DNA of 64,000 nt from Bacillota bacterium (lineage in GTDB: Bacteria; Bacillota; Clostridia; Peptostreptococcales; Anaerovoracaceae). Of this stretch, positions 56,674 to 64,000 are shown one piece after another. The position numbers and the translations under genes were made by a program. The stretch covers positions 1 to 64,000 of the forward strand of contig JAQXGH010000011.1 in the NCBI GenBank assembly GCA_029006195.1, given 5' to 3'. The notes beneath the pieces were generated by a model. It saw only the letters and a list, made by a program, of their open reading frames with translations. It was not told the DNA's origin and searched no databases. The stretch's first letter is position 1; every line of letters starts with the position of its first letter.

Positions 56674-57393
56674 ATGAGTACACATATTAATGCAGCAAAC
56701 AGAGGAGATATCGCAGAAACAGTATTATTACCGGGAGATCCTCTTAGAGCTAAATTCATAGCTGAAACATATCTTGATAACCCTGTATGTTATACAGATA
56801 TTAGAAATATGCTGGGTTACACAGGCACATATAAAGGCGTTCCCGTATCAGTTCAGGGTACAGGAATGGGTATGCCGTCAATGGGTATTTATTCATGGGA
56901 ACTCATGACTGAATATGGAGTAAAGAATCTGATCAGAATCGGAACAGCAGGTTCATTCCATGAAGATATCAAGATCGGTGACATCGTTGTAGGTGTTGCA
57001 GCATCAACTGATTCAAACTATATTCACGCGTTTGACGTCCCTGGAAACTATGCTCCATGTGCTAGTTATGAACTCCTGTCAACACTTAGAGATGCATCTG
57101 AAACAACAGGACATACTTTCAAAGCTGGGAACATTGTTTCATGCGATGTTTTCTATGAACTTAAGGAAGACTGGTGGAAGCGCTGGAAGTCAATGGGTGT
57201 TATGGCTGTTGAGATGGAGGCGGCAGCACTTTATATGAATGCGGCATATAACCATGTAAATGCACTGGCTATGATGACTATCAGTGACCATTTTGTTACA
57301 GGTGAAAAGGCTACTACAGAAGAAAGACAGGAAAAGTTCACTGAAATGATGGAACTTGCACTGGATATTGCAGTTAAGATGCACAATAAGTAA
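56674..57393 (+). CDS. deoD: purine-nucleoside phosphorylase, DeoD type
   Basis: 239 residues. Splits purine nucleosides with phosphate for salvage. The DeoD-type landmarks are STHINAANRGDIAETVLLPG, RAKFIAETYL, RIGTAGSFH near 90, and MEMEAAALY near 181 with Asp in TISDH near 206. AGGAG precedes the ATG. Followed by the DtxR-family gene 17 bp downstream. Confidence 0.95.
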   Translation: MSTHINAANRGDIAETVLLPGDPLRAKFIAETYLDNPVCYTDIRNMLGYTGTYKGVPVSVQGTGMGMPSMGIYSWELMTEYGVKNLIRIGTAGSFHEDIKIGDIVVGVAASTDSNYIHAFDVPGNYAPCASYELLSTLRDASETTGHTFKAGNIVSCDVFYELKEDWWKRWKSMGVMAVEMEAAALYMNAAYNHVNALAMMTISDHFVTGEKATTEERQEKFTEMMELALDIAVKMHNK

Positions 57394-57410
57394 GGGTATA
57401 GGACATAATA

Positions 57411-57785
57411 ATGAAGATTTTGGAATCAGCCGAAAATTATCTTGAAACTATCCTGATTATTAAAAACGATAAGGGATCGGTTCGTTCGATTGATATAGTT
57501 AATTATCTGGGATTTTCTAAACCTAGCGTTAGTGTTGCAATGAAGCAGCTTGAAACTAACGGATATATATCCAGAAATTCAGAAGGCTTTATTTCGCTTA
57601 CTGAAGCTGGACTTGAAATTGCAGAGATGATTTATGAAAGACATGGAGTACTTTCTGAAGTTTTCATTGCGCTTGGTGTTAGTGAAGAAACAGCACGCGA
57701 GGATGCGTGTAGAATCGAACATTATCTCAGTGAAGAAACTTTTGAGTGTATAAAAAAGCATATTAAAGAAAGAAGCAGTAAATAA
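57411..57785 (+). CDS. DtxR/MntR-family metal-dependent regulator
   Basis: 124 residues. N-terminal winged helix ([31 protein letters not shown]) and C-terminal dimer region with ligand-like residues ERHGVL and CRIEHYLS. It lacks the SH3-like third domain, as does MntR (142 aa). Should sense Mn or Fe and repress transport genes; no target site seen here. No strong ribosome-binding site. Between deoD and lepA. Confidence 0.88.
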   Translation: MKILESAENYLETILIIKNDKGSVRSIDIVNYLGFSKPSVSVAMKQLETNGYISRNSEGFISLTEAGLEIAEMIYERHGVLSEVFIALGVSEETAREDACRIEHYLSEETFECIKKHIKERSSK

Positions 57786-57792
57786 TAAAAAA

Positions 57793-59601
57793 ATGGATTA
57801 TAAGAAATATATTAGAAATTTTAGCATAATAGCACATATTGACCACGGTAAGTCAACATTAGCGGACAGAATCATTGAAAAGACAGGACTTGTTAGTGAG
57901 CGCGATATGCGCGAACAGTTTCTGGATAACATGGATCTGGAAAGAGAGAGAGGCATTACTATCAAACTCCAGACGACCAGACTTGTGTTTAAGTCAAAGG
58001 ATGGAAATGAATACGTATTTAACCTTATCGATACACCGGGACATGTAGACTTTACATATGAAGTGTCAAGATCACTGGCTGCCTGCGAAGGTACTATTCT
58101 TGTTGTTGACGCTACGCAGGGTGTTGAGGCGCAGACTTTAGCCAATGTTTATCTGGCTATGGACGAAGATCTTGAGATCATGCCTGTTCTTAATAAGATT
58201 GACCTGCCAAGTGCCAGACCTGAAGAAATCAAACAGGAAATTGAAGATGTAATCGGCGTTGAAGCTGAGGATGCTCCTTTAGTATCTGCTAAGGAAGGGA
58301 TAGGAATTGAAGAGCTTCTCGAAAAGATCGTTGAAGTTATTCCACCACCAGAAGGTGATGAAAACGGCAAACTCAAGGCACTGATTTTTGACTCATACTA
58401 TGATAATTATAAGGGCGTTGTTATCTATGCTCGTGTATTTGATGGAGAAGTTAAGGCTGGTGACATGATCAAACTCATGAACACTGGCAAGAAATATGAA
58501 GTAACAGAAGTTGGTACATATTCACCTGGCCCTGTTTCACGTAAGTCATTAAGAGCTGGTGAAGTAGGATATATCTGTGCGAGCATTAAGCGTGTTGCTG
58601 ATGCACGTGTTGGTGATACAGTTACTTTAGCTAATGATCCTACAGAAGAGGCTCTGCCAGGATATAAGAAAGTTCAGCCAATGGTATACTGTGGTATTTA
58701 TCCGGCTGAAGGCGAAAAGTACGAAAACGTTAAAGATGCTCTGGAAAAACTCCAGGTAAATGACGCTGCATTCCAGTTCGAGCCTGAAACATCAACTGCT
58801 CTCGGATTTGGTTTTAGATGCGGTTTCTTGGGGCTTTTGCATATGGAAATCATCGTTGAACGTTTGGAACGTGAATTTGACCTTGGTGTAATCACAACTT
58901 CACCGAGTGTAATTTATAAGGTTGTAAAGACTGATGGCAGTATCGAGATGGTTCAGAATCCGTCAAACCTGCCGGATCCATCAGAAATCGACCATATTGA
59001 AGAACCTATGGTAAAGGCTGACATTATGGTTCCTAAGGAATATGTTGGAAACATAATGGAAATTTGCCAGGACAGACGTGGCACAATGCAGCATATGGAA
59101 TATATAACTGAAAACAGAGTTAATCTCCATTATGACATGCCTCTGAATGAAGTAATTTATGACTTCTTTGATGCTCTTAAATCCAAGACAAGAGGATATG
59201 GATCATTGGATTATGAGTTTACAAGATATGAACCTTCTAAGGTAGTTAAGCTTGATATACTGCTTAACAAGGATATGGTGGATGCGTTCAGTATGATCGT
59301 ACATGAATCAAAGGCATACACTAGAGGCAGATTCGTGTGCAGCAAACTGAAGGAAGTTATTCCTATGCATCAGTTTGAGGTTCCTATCCAGGCTTCCATT
59401 GGCCAGAAAATTATAGCTAGAGAGACGGTCAGAGCATACAGAAAAGATGTTATAGCCAAGTGCTATGGTGGTGATATTTCTAGAAAGAAGAAACTTCTTG
59501 AAAAACAAAAGGAAGGAAAAAAGAGAATGCGCCAGTTCGGTACTGTAGAAGTGCCACAGGAAGCATTCACTGCGGTTCTCAAGTATGACGATAACAAGTA
59601 A
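57793..59601 (+). CDS. lepA: elongation factor 4 (LepA)
   Basis: 602 residues. Ribosome-bound GTPase affecting back-translocation and initiation. G1 AHIDHGKST near 14-22, DTPGHVDF near 78, NKID near 132, then EF-G-like domains and the LepA-specific C-terminal domain (KMDAFS-like [29 protein letters not shown] near 558-577). Only a run of A precedes the ATG, no clear ribosome-binding site. Overlaps hemW by 17 bp. Confidence 0.95.
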   Translation: MDYKKYIRNFSIIAHIDHGKSTLADRIIEKTGLVSERDMREQFLDNMDLERERGITIKLQTTRLVFKSKDGNEYVFNLIDTPGHVDFTYEVSRSLAACEGTILVVDATQGVEAQTLANVYLAMDEDLEIMPVLNKIDLPSARPEEIKQEIEDVIGVEAEDAPLVSAKEGIGIEELLEKIVEVIPPPEGDENGKLKALIFDSYYDNYKGVVIYARVFDGEVKAGDMIKLMNTGKKYEVTEVGTYSPGPVSRKSLRAGEVGYICASIKRVADARVGDTVTLANDPTEEALPGYKKVQPMVYCGIYPAEGEKYENVKDALEKLQVNDAAFQFEPETSTALGFGFRCGFLGLLHMEIIVERLEREFDLGVITTSPSVIYKVVKTDGSIEMVQNPSNLPDPSEIDHIEEPMVKADIMVPKEYVGNIMEICQDRRGTMQHMEYITENRVNLHYDMPLNEVIYDFFDALKSKTRGYGSLDYEFTRYEPSKVVKLDILLNKDMVDAFSMIVHESKAYTRGRFVCSKLKEVIPMHQFEVPIQASIGQKIIARETVRAYRKDVIAKCYGGDISRKKKLLEKQKEGKKRMRQFGTVEVPQEAFTAVLKYDDNK

Positions 59602-60736
59602 TCTCGGGTTATATCTTCATGTACCATTTTGCGTGAGGAAGTGCAGATACTGCGATTTTTTATCATTTGAATGTTCTAAAGAAAAAATCATGACAGAATA
59701 TGCCAATGCGCTTATTAGAGAAATCAATCTTTGGGGCGGCAGATGGCCATATAGAGTTGTGGATTCAATTTATATTGGAGGGGGAACACCTTCGCTTATT
59801 CCGGCTAAGGATATGAACCGAATAATGAGGGCTCTTTACGATAATTTCGCCATTGATGAAAATGCCGAAATTACAATTGAAGTTAACCCGGCCACAGTAT
59901 CAGATGAGAAATTTAGAACATATAGGGAGTCGGGTATTAACAGAATAAGTATAGGCGTACAGTCTTTTGATAATTCTGTTCTTAGACTTCTTGGCAGAAT
60001 ACATGATAAAAATGATGCACTTACTGCTGTTAGAATGGCTAAAAAAGCTGGATTTGAGAATATCAGTGTTGATTTGATGTTTGCGATCCCTGGTCAGACT
60101 ATGAAAATGTGGAAGGATACTGTAAGACAGTGCATTTTCTTAAGACCGCAGCACATTTCTTTATACAGCCTGACAGTAGAAGAGGGCACTAAGTTCTATC
60201 AGATGATATATGAAGATAAGATTCTTCAGGAAACATCAGATGAAAAAGATCGTGAAATGTATCACGAAGCTATCTGGATGTTAAATAATGCCGGATATAA
60301 TAGGTACGAGATATCAAATGTAGCTATACCAGGGTATGAAAGCAAGCATAACCTTAAGTACTGGTCCTATAAGGAATATCTTGGCATTGGTCCTGGAGCA
60401 AGCTCGTTCATAGACGGAAAGAGATTTAAAAACTTCGATAAAATGAAGATGTACCTCGAAAGTATCAAGCATAACGAAGTGCCTGTAGGTGAAGCGAATG
60501 TTGAAGATTACACACTTAGAGACGAAATGGGTGTGTATGCTTTCACTGGTCTTAGGAAGTCAGAAGGTTTTAATATCGATGATTTTGAAAAGACTTTCGA
60601 ATATGATTTCTTTGATGTGTATGATCCGGCAATGATTGAGAAATATAGAGGATTACTTGTTTTTGAAAATGGAAATCTCAGATTAACCGATGAAGGAATG
60701 GATGTTTCTAATCAGGTTATGGCAGAATTTGTGTAA
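59585..60736 (+). CDS. hemW: radical SAM protein HemW
   Basis: 383 residues. Coproporphyrinogen-oxidase-like radical SAM protein now viewed as a haem chaperone. The triad CVRKCRYC lies at about 16-23, GGGTPS near 60, and the C-terminal HemW domain has RYEISN and HNLKYW. Starts inside the end of lepA without its own ribosome-binding site; lepA-hemW is the usual Firmicutes pair. Confidence 0.94.
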   Translation: MTITSNLGLYLHVPFCVRKCRYCDFLSFECSKEKIMTEYANALIREINLWGGRWPYRVVDSIYIGGGTPSLIPAKDMNRIMRALYDNFAIDENAEITIEVNPATVSDEKFRTYRESGINRISIGVQSFDNSVLRLLGRIHDKNDALTAVRMAKKAGFENISVDLMFAIPGQTMKMWKDTVRQCIFLRPQHISLYSLTVEEGTKFYQMIYEDKILQETSDEKDREMYHEAIWMLNNAGYNRYEISNVAIPGYESKHNLKYWSYKEYLGIGPGASSFIDGKRFKNFDKMKMYLESIKHNEVPVGEANVEDYTLRDEMGVYAFTGLRKSEGFNIDDFEKTFEYDFFDVYDPAMIEKYRGLLVFENGNLRLTDEGMDVSNQVMAEFV

Positions 60737-60764
60737 TTAATTGCAAAACTGAAGGAAATTTCGT

Positions 60765-60795
60765 AAAAAAGTGGAAATTAATTTCCGCTTTTTTC
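60765..60795 (+). terminator. terminator after hemW
   Basis: AAAAAAGTGGAAAT (60765-60778) pairs with ATTTCCGCTTTTTT (60781-60794), a near-perfect stem with a tiny loop and T run. Confidence 0.75.
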
Positions 60796-60811
60796 TTTAT
60801 CTTAAAGAATG

Positions 60812-60827
60812 TTCAGAAAATACTGAA
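60812..60827 (+). promoter_or_regulatory. possible activator site upstream of the sigma-54 promoter
   Basis: TTCAG-AAAATA-CTGAA is a perfect inverted repeat about 47 bp upstream of the -24 element, where an enhancer-binding protein could sit. Confidence 0.35.
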
Positions 60828-60873
60828 GCGGAAATGCGTTGAAAATAGACAATTTTGATATTTTTTTGTCAAT

Positions 60874-60889
60874 TGGCACGGTATGTGCA
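60874..60889 (+). promoter_or_regulatory. sigma-54 type promoter of the APC permease
   Basis: TGGCACG-GTAT-GTGCA: -24 GG at 60875-60876 and -12 GC at 60887-60888, matching the sigma-54 consensus TGGCACGN4TTGCA at all but one position, with correct spacing. Predicted start near 60900, 48 nt before the ATG. Confidence 0.75.
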
Positions 60890-60947
60890 TTTATAAAGGA
60901 TGTATAAGCTATCATATTTCATTATAACTTTTATGGAGGTGTTATCT

Positions 60948-62387
60948 ATGGAAGGTAGACAGGAGTTAGAGAAAAGTCTTAATATGAAAGACGTCCTCGC
61001 ACTCGCATTCGGTACTATGATCGGCTGGGGCTGGATTATGCTGGCTGGTTCATGGGTTGCAAACGGCGGTATCGGCGGAGCTGTTATCGCATTCTTACTC
61101 GGTGGAGTAATGGCTATATTCGTAGGTCTGACTTATGCAGAACTTACACCAATGCTTCCACTGTCAGGCGGCGAACTCGTATTCTCATACAGAGCTATGG
61201 GTTACAACGCTTCATGGTTCACAGGTTGGTTCATCACACTGGCTTACCTGGGCGTAGCATGTTGGGAAGGTCCAGCACTTTCAAACGCTATTAACTTCTT
61301 ATTCGGCGGCAAGCTGCCACAGCTCGGAGTACTTTATGAATTCCAGGGCTCACAGGTAACTGGCATCTTCCTTCTGATCGGTGTTGTCGGCGCTATCGTA
61401 ATGACAATCGTTAACTACATGGGCGCTAAGTCAGCTGCAATCTTCCAGACATTTGCAACTGTACTGATGGCAATCGGTGGTATCGCATTCTTCTGCGTAG
61501 CTGTAGGTACAGGTGTTCCTGCAGGCGAAATGATCGGAATGTTCACTGGCACTAAGGGTCTCGTAACTGTAATCCTGGCTGTACCAGCAATGTTCGTAGG
61601 TTTCGACGTAATCCCACAGGCTGCTGAAGAAATGGCAATTCCTCTCGGAAAGATCGGTAAGGTTATGATCATCTCAATCTGCATGGCTGCTGCATGGTAC
61701 ATCCTTATGATCATCGGCGTAGCAATGTCAGTAAGTGGCGATCAGGTTATCGCATTCAACGAAGACCCAGATGCAGTTCCAGTTGCTAACTGCTTCGCAG
61801 CAGTACTCGGAAGCCCAGTTTGGGGTAAGGTAATGATCCTGGCTGCTATGTGCGGTATCCTTTCATCATGGAATGGATTCGTTGTAGGTTCATCAAGAGT
61901 TCTGTTCTCAATGGGTAGAGCTAAGATGCTGCCACCAATATTCGGTAAGGTTCACGAAAAGTATGGTTCACCAACAGTTGCAGTACTGCTCGTTGGCATT
62001 CTGACTATGCTTTCACCACTGCTCGGTAAGAGTGCTCTGGTATGGTTCGTAGACGCTGCTGCATTCGGTACAGTAGTTGCTTACTTCATGGTATCACTGT
62101 CATTCACAATCCTGAGAAAGAAAGAACCAGAACTCGAAAGACCATTCAGAACTCCTGCTGGCGGACTCGTTGGCGTAGTTGCTGTACTGGTTGCTCTGTT
62201 CTTCTTATGGCTGTATCTGCCACTCGGTTCACCAGCTCCACTCACAGGTGTTGAATGGGGTCTCGTAGGCGGTTGGACTATTCTTGGTATCATCCTGTTC
62301 ATCGCTAACAAGGCATCAGCTAACGGTAAGGCTACTAAGGAAGAAGTAGAATACCTGATGTTCGGTGACGAATATAAGAGATTCTAA
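60948..62387 (+). CDS. APC-family amino acid permease
   Basis: 479 residues from the ATG at 60948 (TGGAGGTG upstream; an in-frame ATG at 60900 is at the transcription start). About twelve transmembrane helices. The APC signature FGTMIGWGWI in helix 1 and the helix 6 segment PAMFVGFDVIPQAAEEM are present. Codon use is strongly biased (GTA, CTC, ATC, GGC), as in ackA, implying high expression. Controlled by a sigma-54 promoter. Substrate unknown, presumably an amino acid or amine used as fuel. Confidence 0.93.
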   Translation: MEGRQELEKSLNMKDVLALAFGTMIGWGWIMLAGSWVANGGIGGAVIAFLLGGVMAIFVGLTYAELTPMLPLSGGELVFSYRAMGYNASWFTGWFITLAYLGVACWEGPALSNAINFLFGGKLPQLGVLYEFQGSQVTGIFLLIGVVGAIVMTIVNYMGAKSAAIFQTFATVLMAIGGIAFFCVAVGTGVPAGEMIGMFTGTKGLVTVILAVPAMFVGFDVIPQAAEEMAIPLGKIGKVMIISICMAAAWYILMIIGVAMSVSGDQVIAFNEDPDAVPVANCFAAVLGSPVWGKVMILAAMCGILSSWNGFVVGSSRVLFSMGRAKMLPPIFGKVHEKYGSPTVAVLLVGILTMLSPLLGKSALVWFVDAAAFGTVVAYFMVSLSFTILRKKEPELERPFRTPAGGLVGVVAVLVALFFLWLYLPLGSPAPLTGVEWGLVGGWTILGIILFIANKASANGKATKEEVEYLMFGDEYKRF

Positions 62388-62428
62388 TTAGACTTTATTA
62401 TTGGAAAAGTCAATTAAGGAAGCTATAA

Positions 62429-62470
62429 TTAAGGAGTAATGTTTAACATTACTCCTTAATTTTTTTTATT
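62429..62470 (+). terminator. terminator between the two permease genes
   Basis: TTAAGGAGTAATG (62429-62441) pairs with CATTACTCCTTAA (62447-62459), followed by eight T. Confidence 0.85.
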
Positions 62471-62493
62471 TAAAGAAAGGGACCTTATAATTA

Positions 62494-63936
62494 ATGGAAG
62501 ACAACAGAAGCGCAATAACCAGGGCCCTCGGGCGTACAGATGTAATCTCGATTGGATTCGGTACGATAGTTGGATGGAGCTGGATAATACTCGGTGTATC
62601 TTGGGTCAATAATGCGGGAATGCTTGGTGCTATAATTGCATTTCTGGTTGGTGGCTTGGTCTCCTTATCTGTCGGATTTCTGATAAGTGAACTTACTTCT
62701 GCTTTGCCACTAACAGGTGGCGGATTTATTTTTTCTTATAGAGCTTTCGGATCAAAATTCGCGTTCGCAACGGGATGGTTTTTCATGCTGGCATATTTCG
62801 GTGTAGCAGCATGGGAAGGAATCGCTTTGGCTTCGGCAATAGATTATGTGTTTGCAATTCCCAAATATGTTCCGCTTTGGGAGATTGCAGGATATGAAGT
62901 ACATCTTAGCTGGGCCCTGGTAGGTAGTTTGGGAGCGTTTATAACAATGGCTCACAATCTGTTTGGAAGAAGGCTGTCAATGCTGTTTCAGGTAATGGCA
63001 TCGGCTGCTGTATTTGTCGTTGTTTTGATTCTTTTTTTTGGCGGAATTTCATTTGGAAGTTTAGAAAATATCGGTCCAATGGTTACCGATGTTAAAGGAT
63101 TTTTCTTCGTTCTGATGCTTGTTCCAGCAATGCTTATCGGTTTTGACGTAATACCTCAGTCTGCAGAGGAAATGAATATTGAACCTAAAGATATAGGTCA
63201 TATGATAGTGGTAAGCGTTGTTTTATCGATTGCATGGTACTGCGTCCTTATTATAGGTGTGGCCATAGGAGCTCCTGTTGAAATTAGAGAATCTGGAATA
63301 TTACCTGTAGCTGACGTTGCAAATCATGTGTTTGAGAGCAAAACTTTCGGTGTAATCGTTGTTCTTGGCGGCATTTTAGGAATAATGACAACTTGGAACG
63401 GGTTCTTTATGGGTGTAACAAGGCTGATAATGTCGATGGCTAATGCCGGTATGCTCCCTAGAATATTCGCTGTTAAGTCAAAACGAAACGAAACTCCTTT
63501 CGCGGCTACTATACTTGTAGGCATCGTATGTATGGCAGTTCCGTTCCTTGGAAGAAATGCTCTTTACTGGCTGGTGGATACCAGCTCGCTCTGTGCAATG
63601 ATAGCGTATCTGATGATATCGGTTACATATATTAAACTAAAAAATAACGAACCTGATTTGCAAAGGCCATATACTGTGAGCAAGGGTAAGGCTTTGGCGA
63701 TTGTAACCTTTGTGTTGATACTGATATACATATTGCTCTTTGTAATTAATTCATATATAAGTTTAGGAAAATATGGCGGCCTTATTGTTGTGATATCCTG
63801 GGCGATAATCGGTTGTGTAATGTATATATCGACAAGAACAATACGAAGTCAACTTGGTGAAAGTGCAATCGAATATAGAATCTTTGGTAAAAAATATTCC
63901 AGAGTCAAAGGTACTGGCGGGAAGGAGGTAATATAA
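62494..63936 (+). CDS. APC-family amino acid permease, paralogue of the upstream permease
   Basis: 480 residues with about twelve transmembrane helices, colinear with the upstream permease (FGTIVGWSWI, LPLTGG, PAMLIGFDVIPQSAEEMN, TTWNGFFMG, RPYTVSKG). Codon use is much less biased, so it should be expressed at a lower level. AAAGAAAGGG precedes the ATG; no promoter is evident after the terminator upstream, so read-through may drive it. Its TAA lies directly before the last gene. Confidence 0.92.
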   Translation: MEDNRSAITRALGRTDVISIGFGTIVGWSWIILGVSWVNNAGMLGAIIAFLVGGLVSLSVGFLISELTSALPLTGGGFIFSYRAFGSKFAFATGWFFMLAYFGVAAWEGIALASAIDYVFAIPKYVPLWEIAGYEVHLSWALVGSLGAFITMAHNLFGRRLSMLFQVMASAAVFVVVLILFFGGISFGSLENIGPMVTDVKGFFFVLMLVPAMLIGFDVIPQSAEEMNIEPKDIGHMIVVSVVLSIAWYCVLIIGVAIGAPVEIRESGILPVADVANHVFESKTFGVIVVLGGILGIMTTWNGFFMGVTRLIMSMANAGMLPRIFAVKSKRNETPFAATILVGIVCMAVPFLGRNALYWLVDTSSLCAMIAYLMISVTYIKLKNNEPDLQRPYTVSKGKALAIVTFVLILIYILLFVINSYISLGKYGGLIVVISWAIIGCVMYISTRTIRSQLGESAIEYRIFGKKYSRVKGTGGKEVI

Positions 63937-64000
63937 ATGAATATAATGAAGTGTTTGAAACATATCTTATTGCCTCTAGTGGCAGTACTTTTCCTGCTTT
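63937..64000 (+). CDS. start of a secreted or lipoprotein gene, cut by the window end
   Basis: Only 21 codons are visible. GAAGGAGG (63921-63928) precedes the ATG by about 8 nt. The product starts MNIMKCLKHILLPLVAVLFL, a signal-peptide-like hydrophobic start, suggesting an exported protein. It abuts permease 2 and may be a binding protein or enzyme of the same system. Confidence 0.6.
   Translation, partial: MNIMKCLKHILLPLVAVLFLL

Overview
This window is a chromosomal segment from a low-GC, Gram-positive anaerobe of the class Clostridia. The evidence is a SCIFF peptide with its radical SAM maturase, a type III glutamine synthetase, a YdjGHI-type membrane-stress cluster, ComEA, an AbrB/SpoVT switch protein, strong GGAGG ribosome-binding sites, mixed ATG/GTG/TTG starts, AGA-dominated arginine codons and perfect Firmicutes-type LexA boxes. 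A relative of Family XIII/Anaerovoracaceae is possible, but that is only a guess. TAA and TAG are the usual stops; only three intact genes clearly end in TGA.

Layout. 1-165: tail of an rRNA operon (5S). 170-5820: tmk-holB-ricT-trmN6, a small membrane protein, AbrB and murA. 5826-7238 (minus): a lipoprotein resembling a catalytically dead M20/PepD peptidase. 7382-12020: rpmB, a Gls24-family gene that looks leaderless, recG, rsmD, coaD and a coiled-coil protein. 12046-18503: tmcAL, a class II ribonucleotide reductase homologue that has lost its radical cysteine, ackA, the SCIFF peptide, its maturase (broken by one TGA) and rpmF. 18527-23016: M18 aminopeptidase, two CobW-family GTPases, asd (minus). 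23129-30234: ftsK, rimO, pgsA, cinA, and recA behind LexA boxes. 30248-31199: a small accessory island with a truncated IS3-family end, a hydrophobic toxin-like C-terminal fragment and a multi-pass membrane protein. 31242-35118: SPFH, zinc-ribbon and TPM proteins (YdjI/G/H-like). 35179-40874: L21 leader, rplU, rpmA, obgE, an HD protein and two TIGR03960/TIGR03936-type proteins. 40941-42932: SOS operon (unknown gene, Y-family polymerase, YolD-XRE fusion). 42951-46898: divergent asnB and glnA. 46989-53775: dapF, carA, carB, pyrG. 53774-56141: PHP protein, ComEA, metallo-beta-lactamase-fold protein. 56148-60795: rpsT with a structured 3' UTR, deoD, a DtxR-family regulator, lepA, hemW. 60812-64000: a sigma-54 type promoter, two paralogous APC permeases and the start of a secreted protein.

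Most of the window is ordinary housekeeping with short spacing and translational overlaps. The parts worth attention are: the RNR homologue reading NSWGE where NPCGE is required; the SCIFF maturase that is complete except for a UGA; the leaderless promoters; the loss of both the L27 N-terminal extension and the Prp gene; the L21 C-terminal extension; the SOS-controlled YolD-XRE fusion; the toxin/immunity-like remnant; the sigma-54 permease promoter; and a three-way-junction RNA after rpsT. I saw no CRISPR array, prophage, tRNA gene or replication origin.
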